Below are positions 41,363-50,731 of a stretch of 64,000 bases of DNA, piece after piece. The DNA is taken from NCBI RefSeq assembly GCF_902806685.2, contig NC_048549.1, forward strand, positions 9,937,594-10,001,593, given 5' to 3'. The notes under the pieces are model-generated. The model was not told the DNA's origin. It saw only the letters and a list, made by a program, of their open reading frames with translations, and did no database searches. The position numbers and the translations under genes were made by a program. The stretch is from Maniola hyperantus (lineage: Eukaryota; Arthropoda; Insecta; Lepidoptera; Nymphalidae). Positions within the stretch are counted from its first letter, which is position 1; the number at the start of each line of letters is the position of its first letter.

Positions 41363-41769
41363 ATACCTAGTGAAGTTAATTGTGTGTACATTTATGGGCC
41401 TCTGCGGTTACATTCCAGTGATTACGTCACGGGCTGCTATTTTATACTGCCGGCCGGGTCGACCCTAGGGAGGACAGTTTAAACGTTGTTCTATCTTAAG
41501 TTTTATTTAAAAAAGCAAAAAAGCTACTTTATTAGGGCTTTATATATGTCGCAGCCGTGATTTTACAATTTCTCTAGTATAGTGATATTATTATAATAAT
41601 TAAACGGTAGATTGTCAATCTACTTTATTTCTTACAATTTAACGGCCTGGTTTTAGTGATATTGTGATGTCACGGGGTCATTATAGTGACGTTATAATAA
41701 ATCTAGGTTACATATTATGAGTGAAGTTGGCAGTGGGAGACGTCGAGCGTTCTGATTGATCAAAAAAAT
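41363..41769. other. intergenic, nothing recognised
   Basis: No supported feature before the snapback. Confidence 0.4.
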
Positions 41770-42110
41770 TTTTACAAAAAAAATAAAAACCGACTTCGTT
41801 ACACACACACTAAAAATTGAAAAATAATTTAATTTATTACCGATTATATTATGTATACAAGAGTTAATATAGTTCCATAATAATACTTTTTGGTGCCGGT
41901 GCCAATTAGCTTTAGCTGCGCGAATCGTCTATCTAGACTTCATATTTTTATGGGACTCCACAATGGCACCTCATTGGCACCGACCCCAAAAAATATTATT
42001 ATGGAACTATATTAACTCTTGTATACATAATATAATTGGTAATAAATTAAATTATTTTTAAATTTTTAGTGTTTGTGTAACGAAGTCGGTTTTTATTCTT
42101 TTTGTAAAAA
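41770..42110. repeat. snapback with about 138-bp arms
   Basis: 41770-41907 and 41973-42110 are inverted copies with few differences (for example AAAACCGACTTCGTTACAC against GTGTAACGAAGTCGGTTTT and 'tacaagagttaatatagttccataataat' against its complement). A 65-bp loop (41908-41972) separates them. Confidence 0.9.
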
Positions 42111-42440
42111 AATTTTATTTCACAATTTTTAGTGGCCCCATGGAATTATGCTATGACTGGTTAAAAATCTACTGTTTACTAAGCTATTACACTGATCGCG
42201 AGCAATTTACTCTTATCCGTTGAGGAGTTCCAGTATCTATCTTCGAAGATGTTCATCAGATCTTCACCAAATTGAAATGGGACCAACTTTGAAGTATACC
42301 CTTTAAAACAAAAAAAGAATTTTCAAAATCGGTCCAGGCGTTTTCGAGTAATCGGGGAACATACATAAAAAAAATAAAAAAAATAAAAAAAAAAAAGATT
42401 CCGACGAATTGAGAACCTCCTCCTTTTTTTGAAGTCGGTT
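41788..42440. mobile_element. element with AACCGACTTC ends
   Basis: Bounded by AACCGACTTC and GAAGTCGGTT. The right part has 'cttcaccaaattgaaatggga', 'aaaatcggtccaggcgttttcgagtaatcgg', an A-rich run and 'gaattgagaacctcctcctttttttgaagtcggtt', which I recognise as a widespread lepidopteran repeat. A fragment recurs at 55978-56024. Non-coding. Confidence 0.65.
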
Positions 42441-42886
42441 AAAAAAGTGCTCCTGCAGAAAAGTGTCTTGTTACTTGTCATAAGTTACGTGACTTATTTT
42501 TTACGTGAAGTTTCCGTGGTGGTCCCATACAATTTTCTGGATCCAACACCTTAATCCTGATGCTGTAGGTAAGTGCAAACTTCTGTATTAGTATATTTTG
42601 GCATGGGTAAAAACTTCAAGATCGCGTCACCGACATGCTAATTTTATAAGTTCTTGGATTGCCAATAGATGTAATGTTAATGGCTTTAAATTACAAATGA
42701 TGAAAATTTAGTTTCTCCTTCCCCCAAAAGAGTCCTCTCAGATATTCAAAATTTTTTATTTGCGTTATTTGGCACAGGGTCACAGAAATACATATTGTGT
42801 GTACCTACCAAATTCCAACTCGTTCAGTTTCAGAGCAAATTAGCTGTGCTTTACAGACACTAAAAGTGATCCTATAAAGGGTTCCG
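42441..42886. other. intergenic with GTCY-variant fragment
   Basis: About 42790-42888 ('tgtacctaccaaattccaactcg', 'aaaagtgatcctataaagggttccgttttt') is a plus-strand right-end fragment of a GTCY element, abutting a minus-strand copy. Confidence 0.5.
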
Positions 42887-43498
42887 TTTTTAGGGTTCCG
42901 TACCTCAAAAGAAAAAAACTGTCTGCCTGTCTGCCTATCAAGAAACCTAAGTACATGGTACTTCCCTTTCACCTAGAATCATGAAATTTGATAGGTAGGT
43001 AGGTCTTTTAGCAGACATAAGAGGAAAAATCTGAAAACCGTGAATTTTGGGTTACATCACACAAAAAAAATTAAACTGTAGTCATGAACTAATAATTAGT
43101 AATTTCAATTTTCAAACTAAGATAACTATATCAAACGGGGTATCATATGAAAGGACTTCACTTGTGCATTCTAAAACAGATTTTGTTTATTTTTGTGCAT
43201 CATAGATCTTATGTAGTAGGTATGTATGTATGTATTTTTCTGTATTGCGTGTAAGTACTATCCAACACACCTAGTTTCTCCTTTCACCAAAGGTTGCCTG
43301 GAAGAGATTGCTGTGAGCAATAAGGCCGCCTTTGCATACAATAATTTTTTTAGTTTAAGTTTCTGTAATAGTTATGTAATATTTTTTGTGTGCAATAAAG
43401 TATTTCTATCTATCTATCTATCTATCTATGTAGCTTTTGATTTATCGTGCAAAATGTCGAAAAAATACGACTGTAGTACGGAACCCTCGGTGCGCGAC
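42887..43498 (-). mobile_element. GTCY element split by a LINE
   Basis: 42887-43205 and 43431-43498 together form a minus-strand GTCY element. The break falls in 'gcatcatag / tagcttttgatttatcgtgc', corresponding to the 'aaaactatgatgcat' region of intact copies. Confidence 0.82.
43206..43430 (+). mobile_element. LINE 3' end with TCTA tail
   Basis: 'aaggttgcctggaagagattgctgtgagcaataaggccgcctttg', 'tgtgtgcaataaagtatttc' and (TCTA)n, inserted in the GTCY element with TAG repeated at the junctions. I recognise it as a common lepidopteran LINE 3' UTR; the clade is not certain. Confidence 0.7.
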
Positions 43499-43979
43499 CT
43501 ACGGAACTCTCAAAAACTGTAATTCAATTTACACGATAATACATTTATAACACAGTTGATGAGCCACTAAACTCCGCGCCGCTGCCCGACCGTTTATCTA
43601 ATTATGCAAAATAAGCCAGAGTTTGTACGTAGTTCAAACTTGACCTAAACTGGGCGCTCTTTCAAATAATAAACGAAAACTCGCAAAACAGTGGAAATTT
43701 TGCAGATCAATCAGACCAATGAATATTAATGCTTGGGAAAATATTTCATTTATAACACAAGTAGGTAGCTTTGACAACATTTCGTTTGTTTGTTTTATGT
43801 CCTGAATAATAATTGTAGTTCTATCTACTAAGTTGCTAATATCACGAAGTCTGATTGGACTACACATTTAAAGCACCTATTTTATTTTTATCTTTCGGGT
43901 TGAATTTTCGAAAATCCTTTCTTACCGATTCACCAATAACATTTTGTGAGTTGTTTCAGATTGACTATGCTGCGTAGGC
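43499..43979. other. intergenic, nothing recognised
   Basis: A 77-codon minus-strand frame at 43634-43867 shows no recognisable domain. Confidence 0.35.
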
Positions 43980-44095
43980 CCTACTGGCCGCTACAGCGTC
44001 ACCAGGGGGGGAGCTCCGCCTGGGGGTGAGACCTGGCTGATTTAGGCTGCATCATCACCTGCTATTTGGTGTGATTGCAGTCAAGCACGTGTAAA
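43980..44095 (+). mobile_element. SINE-2-like 3' fragment
   Basis: 'gcgtcaccagggggggagctccgcctgggggtgag' then 'aggctgcatcatcacctgctatttggtgtgattgcag', related to the SINE-2 3' end. Confidence 0.5.
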
Positions 44096-44221
44096 GTTGA
44101 AAAAAGTCACTACCAGTACAGTAGGTACATCCCGCATGCGGGCTGCTCGTGTGAACGCTAGCATACAAACACATTCGCCATCAAACGGGATCCTACAAAA
44201 ACGGGATTCCTGCAAAAAACT

Positions 44222-44385
44222 GGACGCCGCGCCGTGTGAAAGGGCTGTGATTGGTTGACGCTCGCTCACTATTGCTTACAATGCATTGTTGTAACAAAAA
44301 TACCATAAATTCAGCCAATCACAAGAATTGCGATTGTAATGATGGAGGAATCGACCTACAGATCACTACAGAACAAACCCAGTCA
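44222..44385 (-). repeat. small repeat, partner of 33690-33862
   Basis: Minus strand 'gatctgtaggtcgattcctccatcattacaatcgcaattcttgtgattggctgaatttatggtatttttgtt' matches the insert at 33690-33862. Confidence 0.65.
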
Positions 44386-44934
44386 GCTACCGCTTTTCAC
44401 AAAATATACTTTCATACATAGGTATAAGAACAAGTCAAAGCAAAGCAACCGTGAAATAACATTTCTAGAAAAGCATGTATGACTGTAAAGTCTTGGAACT
44501 AACTAGAGTAAGCAATAATAACAAGCAATAATAGCAACACAATTGGACATGAAAACTTGAGCAAGCTGTAATTGGACAAATCCCTGACTAGTAACATATA
44601 AATTGTTTTAGAATTGTCAACCGAGAGTTGAGGCATAATACAGAAATATTTTTTACAAAAATAGTCTCTATCACCGCTGAGTAAGAATCAAACTTGTGGT
44701 TAAATAGTGCCTATTGTGTAGTACATTTTAAGAGTTGTATAAACTGTAAGACGCTTATAGCGTCTTTGTTCTATGAAACACCGTCAAATAAGTAATATTG
44801 TTTGTAGGCCAACTTAAATAAAGTCCGTTAAATAGAGTAACATAACATTTCAAGCTGGTTTCATGACATTTAAAAGCAATGTAAAATATAAAATAAATGC
44901 ATTTTTTAAATATAATGTTCAATTCCACTATCAG
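44386..44934. other. intergenic, nothing recognised
   Basis: No supported feature. Confidence 0.4.
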
Positions 44935-45139
44935 CCAGCAGGGATAAGTGGCCCGTGGCTAGTTATCACCCTACCGGCAAAGTCGTGCCGCCAAGCGATT
45001 TAGCGTTCCACTACGATGCCGCGTAGAAACCAAAGGGTATGGATACCCCTTCCAAGTTAGCCCGCTTCCATCTTAGACTGCATCATCGCTTTAACCACCA
45101 AGTGAGATTGCAGTTAAGGGCTAACTTGTATCTGAATTT
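44935..45139 (+). mobile_element. SINE-2 body and 3' end
   Basis: 'gtggctagttatcaccctaccggcaaagtcgtgccgccaagcgatttagcgttcc', 'gatgccgcgtagaaacc', 'agttagcccgcttccatcttagactgcatcatc', 'gtgagattgcagttaagggctaacttgt', A-rich end. It runs directly into a GTCY element. Confidence 0.8.
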
Positions 45140-45522
45140 AAAAAAAAAACCGGCCAAGTGCGAGTTAGACTTGCGCACTGAGGGTTCCGTACTGCAGTCG
45201 TATTTTTTCGACTTTTTGCACGATAATTCAAAAACTATGATGCATAAAAATAAATAAAAATCTGTTTTAGAATGCACAAGTGAAGCCCTTTCATACCCCA
45301 CTTGATAAAGTTATCTTACTTCGAAAGTTGAAAATAGCAATATTTGTTCATGACCACAATTTTTTTTGTGTGTGATGTAACCTAACCTACCTACCTGCCA
45401 AATTTCATGATTTTAGGTCAACGGGAAGTACCCTGTAGGTTTCTTGGCAGACCGACAGGCAGACAGCAAAGTGATCCTATAAGGGTTCCGTTTTTCCTTT
45501 TGAGGTACGGAACCCTAAAAAG
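45140..45522 (+). mobile_element. GTCY element with internal deletion
   Basis: CCGGCCAAGTGCGAGTTAGA ... 'gttttagaatgcacaagtgaagcc' ... 'tgattttaggtcaacgggaag' ... GGTACGGAACCCTAAAAA. The 'acaaattcacgg' middle is missing relative to 16101. Confidence 0.82.
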
Positions 45523-45654
45523 GCGCATAGCATCTGCCCCCAAAGACGTCACTTTGTGATCACGACCACTCTGCCAAGAGTGTTAAGACGAAGAAGCTGA
45601 ATCTAAAATTTCGTTCTAATATTATCATGACACTCGGTTGTTAAGTTGTTGGGG

Positions 45655-45855
45655 TCCAAAGGTGCTGGAATGGCGACCTCGCACCGGAAGACGCAGTGTT
45701 GGAAGACCCCCCACTAGGTGGACGGACGACATCAGACGAGTCGCAGGGAGCTGCTGGATTCAGGCGGCGCAAGACCGTGGCGTGTGGAAGCCCCTACAAG
45801 AGACCTATGTTCAGCAATAGACGTCTATCGGTTGATGATGATGATGATGATGATG
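45655..45855 (+). mobile_element. RTE-type LINE 3' end with intact C-terminal frame
   Basis: The frame reads KVLEWRPRTGRRSVGRPPTR, WTDDIRRVAGSCWIQAAQDR, GVWKPLQETYVQQ, then 'gacgtctatcggttgatgatg' and a (GAT)7-8 tail. This is the conserved end of RTE-clade ORF2; everything upstream is missing. Confidence 0.87.
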
Positions 45856-45861
45856 TTGATC

Positions 45862-46318
45862 ATAACATTAGCTAAGCTACTGTACGCTGAGGCCTTAATG
45901 ACGTGAATGATGTTACAATTAATATTATTATTATTATTATATTAAATAATCAAAAATTTTCCCATTATTTAGAGTCAAAATTTTCGAAAATAGTATGCAA
46001 TGGTAGTATGGGTGCACCTATACTATTCTCTCTACTCGTCTAACTCTTCTTCAGCATCTAAATATTTTTAGGTAACTTAAATCACCGGGAAAATCTCCAT
46101 CGTAAAATGACAAAATCCCATAAGACGAAAAGTACTTTATCCCTACCGATTTACGACGAAAATCCATCATATCTAACAAAATTTCAACTCAATGGCTTTA
46201 TATTCTTTCCGATAGAATACAACTTGTTCAAGTAAACTCCTTCAACATATTTATGGTAGGTATGATACAAATACAAAGTACAGAGGGTTCTGCTATAACT
46301 ACGTTATTGATGTAATAT
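45862..46318. other. intergenic with TTA microsatellite
   Basis: (ATT)n at 45921-45938. Nothing else recognised. Confidence 0.4.
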
Positions 46319-46745
46319 GGGGTAATTCAAATACATCTATATTATCTTCATAATAAATAAGATCTGGGGTAAATCCGAATTAGCAAAGCTGTAGAAGAAC
46401 AACTTAGCGAAACTACTAGCAAAAGTAGTGATATTTTGTTTCAGGGATAAAAAGAAACGCAAACCTTCGGTCAGAGTGCAATAAAAACAACTGTTGATAA
46501 AATTCGGAAATACCTCGAGAAAGATCGCAACTAACCCAATTCAAAGAAAAACTAACCCAATTTGTCAAATGCTGAAATTAAAAAAAAAACTATCTACTTT
46601 ACGAGTATCTCATATAATGTTTCTCAAAATATTCTTTCAATATGTAAAGAGAGGTAAATCATAAATTGACCTAATTAGAAAAATTTACTATACTTATATT
46701 AAACCGAAAAAAGACGTTAGAAATTTCTGTCGAAATTACCCCAAT
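46319..46745. repeat. possible MITE with GGGGTAATT ends
   Basis: GGGGTAATTCAAAT at the left and (complement) TGGGGTAATTTCGAC at the right, with another 'ggggtaaatccgaatt' near 46373. Short terminal repeats only; the interior has fragmentary frames. Weak call. Confidence 0.35.
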
Positions 46746-46804
46746 GGGACCTTGGTATGAATTTGCACAAGTAGACTCCCTCAATCACTGATGTCAGACC
46801 ATCT

Positions 46805-46940
46805 ATGATATGGTTAACTGTGAGTTCTGCCAATTTGCATTTGGCCAGCGTGGTGGACTATGGCATGAACTCTTCTCATTTTCAGAGGAGACCCATACTC
46901 AGTAATGAGCTGGCAATTGGTTGATAATTACGATGATGAC
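46805..46940 (+). mobile_element. SINE-1 3' fragment
   Basis: 'tgtgagttctgccaatttgcatttggccagcgtggtggactatggc', 'agaggagacccatactcag', 'gagctggcaattggttgat', ATGATGAC. Confidence 0.75.
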
Positions 46941-46984
46941 GCGGACAAAGTTACAATCAATATGTATAGACTAGACATTAAATA

Positions 46985-47047
46985 GTAGATTGTACAACAA
47001 GGGCATAAAATGGGTTTTATGACCGAGTTATACTCTGCTTTTCACTT
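46985..47047 (+). repeat. repeat end pair, internally deleted copy of 60975-61102
   Basis: 'tagtagattgtacaacaag' and 'aaatgggttttatgaccgagttatactctg' are the two ends of a repeat kept in full, inverted, at 60975-61102. Confidence 0.55.
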
Positions 47048-47156
47048 CGATTGCAAGGAAATGAAACAGCTGATACGCGACCGCGACCTGTGGTGTGCTC
47101 ACTCTCATTCATCACCTCTTCTGGTCATTGTGTATGCTCTAACCATACATTGATAA

Positions 47157-47435
47157 ATCACCTTCTGCGCAGGTATAAGGTCAGAGGCCTTTTAACGAGA
47201 CACCAAATATTATGTACAATACGCGGAAAATAATGTACATCGACCTTTTGAAAGAGGTAGCTGTTTTGTAGAGACAACGTCACATAGGTATGAGTGACAG
47301 AGACAACGCTCTACAAAGCCGAATTGTCGTTATAAAGGCCGATGTGCATTATTTTCTGCCGCGTACTGGTAGATCGACTGGTATATCCCCCACTGCGCAA
47401 GTTCAAGGTCAAAGACCCTTTGACGTGACACCTAC
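47157..47435. repeat. 45-bp direct repeats flanking a MITE-CGC
   Basis: 'tctgcgcaggtataaggtcagaggccttttaacgagacacc' (47161-47203) recurs as 'actgcgcaagttcaaggtcaaagaccctttgacgtgacacc' (47391-47433), on either side of the MITE-CGC. Too long and diverged for a target duplication. Confidence 0.6.
47217..47368. mobile_element. MITE-CGC copy with left-arm deletion
   Basis: Left CAATACGCGGaAAATAATGTACATCG, right (complement) CAGTACGCGGCAGAAAATAA. The 'tctctgtcgttgagaccgac' segment of the left arm is deleted. TA precedes the left end. Confidence 0.8.
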
Positions 47436-47851
47436 TGTTGCTAACATCGTTAAAGTACCAGGAGAGCATACGAGCATAGGAAGCTAGGCTCAGGCACTAT
47501 AGAACTTTCTATAAGTAGGTACAACACTTTAAAGCACGAGAGCATAAAAAGCCGCAGCACTTTTAGTCCGCTTACACCCAGCATAAAGAAGAACTTTACG
47601 AGCATGAGAAGTGAAAAAAGTTTTTTGAATACGGGACCCTAAATGACCTCGTGTCATAAAATGATTGTATCTGTTACCTTTGCTCTATAAAAATTGACCC
47701 AAACCCGGATTATGCTTGATACCCATCTATTACAAAACGATTTTACGACAAATAAGCAATAAGCATGTACCGATACAATAAAGATAAAGAAAGGAACGCA
47801 AGACTTGAAGGAATTTCGTTATGTAACTCCGAAATTACAGCTTATGGACTA
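47436..47851. other. intergenic, nothing recognised
   Basis: No supported feature. Confidence 0.4.
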
Positions 47852-48394
47852 AGAGCCAGCGCGTGCCAGACCTTCGTTATTTTATAAAAGCTGAAATTTT
47901 CTCTGCGTATTGTCCCCAACATAGGGAGGAACGATGAAATAATTAAAGGGTGTCTGGCAGGAGATTGCCGCGATACTAAGTGTCTGGCAATGCATGACGT
48001 GATTTTTTTTTTTTTTTTTATTTTCTTCTCTTTATTTGGAAGCTTAGTCACTTAGTGACTATGTCGCTTCGTAAGGTAAACAATAAACACAAAATCACCA
48101 AAATCTTACCCTCTAATCTTAAAATAATTTTTAACTAGCTTATATAATAACTTGGCCTGATCACTCGCAGGGAAAGAAACGTGATTTCTAATACTATTCC
48201 GAAAAAAACATTAATTAACAATCAGACTTTAAATTTTGACGTATTATTTTCTACACCTTTGTTACCTGTTACCTCCCAAAGCTACTATGATCCAATCTTC
48301 ATAGTCACTGATCGTTACTCCCTGTGTTGGGGACAATACGCAGCGAAATTTTCAGCTTTTCTAAAATAATGAAGGTCTGTCCCTCCCCGGGTCT
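47852..48394. mobile_element. foldback element, copy 1, with retroposed insert
   Basis: Left AGAGCCAGCGCGTGCCAGAC, 'tataaaagctgaaatttt', 'ttgtccccaaca'; right 'tgttggggacaatacgc', 'aaaattttcagcttttctaaaataa', decayed terminus 'gtctctctc'. Inner 'acctgttacctcccaaagctactatgatcc' matches copy 2 at 55087-55624. Confidence 0.78.
47998..48187 (-). mobile_element. 172-bp retroposed sequence with A-tail and 9-bp target duplications
   Basis: ACGTGATTT occurs at 47998-48006 and 48179-48187. Between them the minus strand reads a unique-looking body ('gtgactaagcttccaaataaagagaag') with AATAAA about 15 bases before a long A-run (17 T at 48005-48021 on the plus strand). It fits a 5'-truncated LINE or processed transcript copied by LINE machinery; the source is unknown. 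Confidence 0.78.
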
Positions 48395-48649
48395 CTCTCT
48401 ATTATACCTACTGAAGTACCTATTTACCTTGGAGTATTGATTTTGTACATACGAGTACGTTTGATTTTATGGTAGGTAGGTATCCTGATTTTTGTAGTAT
48501 GAGAAAAAATCTGTTATAGCTCTCTCTATCATTGATATTCTTCATTGCTGAGGGTCGTAACTCGTAACCCTTTTCCATTAATCTGGTAATGGTAGGAGCT
48601 TTTGATGAAGGGATCCCAGATCCTTCTGTATATTATGGCACAAAGAGTT

Positions 48650-48753
48650 AGCATCCGGTAAGAAAGGATTTTTTAAATTCAACCCCTAAGGGGGTAAAAT
48701 AGGGGTTTGAAATTTGTGTAGTGCACGCGGACGTAGTCGCGGGAATTAGCTAG
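48650..48753 (+). mobile_element. HelB 3' half, first of a tandem pair
   Basis: 'gcatccggtaagaaaggatttttt', 'aacccctaagggggtaaaatagggg', 'cgcggacgtagtcgcgggaattagCTAG'. The next HelB starts TC at 48754-48755 on the very next base. Confidence 0.78.
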
Positions 48754-48992
48754 TCTATATATATAAAAGGAAAAGGTGACTGACTGACTGACTGACTGAA
48801 TGACTGACTGACTGATCTATCAACGCACAGCTCAAACTACTGGACGGATCGGGCTGAAATTTGGCATGCAGATAGCTATTATGACGTAGGCAACCGCTAA
48901 GAAAGGATTTTTGAAAATTCAACTCCTAAGGGGGTGAAATAGGGTTTTGAAATTTTGTAGTCCACGCGGATGAAGTCGCGAGCATAAGCTAG
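48754..48992 (+). mobile_element. HelB copy, full length, second of a tandem pair
   Basis: TCTATATATATAAAAGGAAA, nine GACT-type units, 'atcaacgcacagctcaaactactggacggatcgggctgaaatttgg', 'cgcggatgaagtcgcgagcataagCTAG' then T. Confidence 0.85.
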
Positions 48993-49076
48993 TAAATAAT
49001 AATACCATGCGCTGTCACAACTAGGTCACGTGTTCTTCAACTAGGTCACACATTAGATAACATGCTACTGAGTAAT

Positions 49077-49436
49077 GTACGCTTAGTACCTATATTATGA
49101 TTTAACTTCTCACCGACGTTGATAGTATTCGAGAGTCGAAACAAAATAACGTCAAAGTAAAATGGACCTAAAGCATCTTGATTTAAAGTCAAAAATTCAG
49201 TACCATTCATTTTAATTTTGCAGCGTTTCCGCTTGGAGCGCTGGCTGTAAATAATATAACCTTTGCCTTGCTTACTCGACTTGGCAGTGGCACTGCCGTG
49301 CCACCAGATATGTACAAACTTGAGCGTTAAAACCAGGCAATTCAGGGCCATTTTACTTTAACGCTAAACTGTATCGACTCTCAAATACTATCAACGTTGC
49401 GCGTTGGTGAGATGTAAAATCCTATACTAAGCGTAC
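49077..49436. mobile_element. MITE-K copy, 360 bp
   Basis: Ends GTACGCTTAGTACctatatta and (complement) GTACGCTTAGTATAGGATTT. Longer arms: 'accgacgttgatagtattcgagagtcgaa..ataacgtcaaagtaaaatgg' mirrors 'ccattttactttaacgc..tcgactctcaaatactatcaacgt'. Arms of about 90 bp, the best preserved of the three copies. Confidence 0.82.
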
Positions 49437-49678
49437 TGACTATTTTAGATTGAAATACAGCACCGGTACTAGGTTACGTAGGAGTCTCCAATATGTTTTA
49501 TCTTGGCAACGCGCCTACAGCTCTGACGGAGTTGGGTCGCTTAAAGGCTTTACGAGAATGCCAGGCGGGCGACATTGGCTCAGTTTCAGAGTAAATAATA
49601 CACGGGTGAAGTGAAATTTTAGGCAGAAAATATATTAAGTATTGAATTTTTTTCTTGTTCGGATGTAAATAATCAGCT
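49437..49678. other. intergenic, weak repeat
   Basis: 'atgttttatcttggcaacgcgcctac..cgcttaaaggctttacgagaatgccagg' (49492-49565) recurs as 'atgtttcgtaacttggcaaagcgcctac..gcttgaaaggctttacacgaatgccag' at 50506-50580: two diverged copies about 1 kb apart. Class unknown. Confidence 0.55.
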
Positions 49679-49902
49679 AGGTACCCTTATTATAAATGCG
49701 AAAGTGTGTTTGCTTGTTGGTTTGTTGGTGTGTCCTTCAATCACGTCGCAACGACCATGTCACCGATCGACGTGATTTTTGCATGGTAATAGATAAAGAC
49801 CTGGAGAGTGACATAGGCTACTTTTTATCCCGGAAAATCAAAGATTTTCGGGATTTTTAAAAAACTTTATTCCGCGCGGACGAAGTTGTGGGTATCAGCT
49901 AG
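49679..49902 (+). mobile_element. HelC copy, near full length
   Basis: 'acccttattataaatgcgaaagtgtg', 'gtccttcaatcacgtcgcaacg', 'gacctggagagtgacataggctac', 'gcgcggacgaagttgtgggtatcagCTAG'. Confidence 0.8.
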
Positions 49903-49913
49903 CTTTATATACA

Positions 49914-49995
49914 TATTCAAAATTGTGAACCGGACGGAATCGAACTCGCGTCTCCTGAAATCGCGCCCGACGCTCTGACCACTAACGTAGCTCGC
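49914..49995 (-). mobile_element. tRNA-like SINE head
   Basis: Minus strand: 'gctacgttagtggtcagagcgtcgg' (A-box region) and 'gacgcgagttcgattccgtccgg' (B box), spaced as in a tRNA. No characteristic body follows, so the SINE family is open. Confidence 0.6.
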
Positions 49996-50049
49996 TTAAA
50001 ATTAGGATGTATGTAGTTGTATTTCGTTAGGTGTTCAAACATAAAACGG

Positions 50050-50175
50050 TAATCATCATCATCATGATCAATCCCTAGCCGGCTTACTACAGACCACGGG
50101 TCTCCTCTCAGTATGAGAAAGGTTTGCCCATGGCCCACCACGCTGGCCAGGGGCGGATTGGCAGGCTTATCTTCG
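50050..50175 (-). mobile_element. SINE-1 3' fragment
   Basis: Plus strand 'catcatcatcatgatcaatccctagccggcttactac', 'cacgggtctcctctcag', 'ccaccacgctggccagg' is the reversed SINE-1 3' half. Confidence 0.78.
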
Positions 50176-50197
50176 TTAAGAAATGACCCGACCCGCC

Positions 50198-50402
50198 GCG
50201 GGGTGATTACGTTAAACGTTGCAGTAGCGACAGCAACGCGACAGCAGTAGCAATGCGATAGTTCATTTGCTGTCTCTCTTCTTCTTGTTCTTATTTTGCT
50301 TCGTGGCTATTGCTGTCTCTCGCTAGCCAGACGTTTGGCAGCAATGATCGCGAGATTCACGCCTGTCGCAAGCCTGTCGCGAGATACGTAATCACCCCGC
50401 CT
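50198..50402. mobile_element. 205-bp MITE with GCGGGGTGATTACGT ends
   Basis: Left GCGGGGTGATTACGT, right (complement) GCGGGGTGATTACGT, a perfect 15-bp terminal repeat. The interior has several 'gcgacag' blocks in both orientations. Non-coding. Confidence 0.8.
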
Positions 50403-50731
50403 AGACCGACACTTTATATCTTTACCACCCGTGTGAATCTTGCGTGAGTCAGCTAGTTACCTACTATTTTTGTTCTCAAACAAGCGTTTGTTTCGTAGTT
50501 TTCCATATGTTTCGTAACTTGGCAAAGCGCCTACGAAGCTCAAGTCAAGGGTGCTTGAAAGGCTTTACACGAATGCCAGACGGTCTGCGTGGGTTCAGTT
50601 ACACTAGAAATTTCTATACAAATGAATAATATAAATCTTAAAAAAGAAATAAGATGAGGGTGGTTGTCTATGACTATATTAACTTTTACTTTTATAAAAT
50701 TATTTAGTTACCTGCGTCATATCTACGCATA
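50403..50731. other. intergenic, holds the 49.5-kb repeat partner
   Basis: 50506-50580 is the second copy of the repeat described at 49492-49565. Nothing else. Confidence 0.45.

Noticed and set aside
46319..46745. A pogo-type transposase gene between GGGGTAATT ends
   Set aside because: No continuous frame or catalytic motif could be traced; kept only as a weak repeat call.
47842..48051. A lysine-rich 69-codon minus-strand frame
   Set aside because: It is translated from the T-run of the retroposed insert plus the foldback terminus.
49046..49351. 101-codon minus-strand frame
   Set aside because: It lies almost wholly in a MITE-K copy; open by chance.
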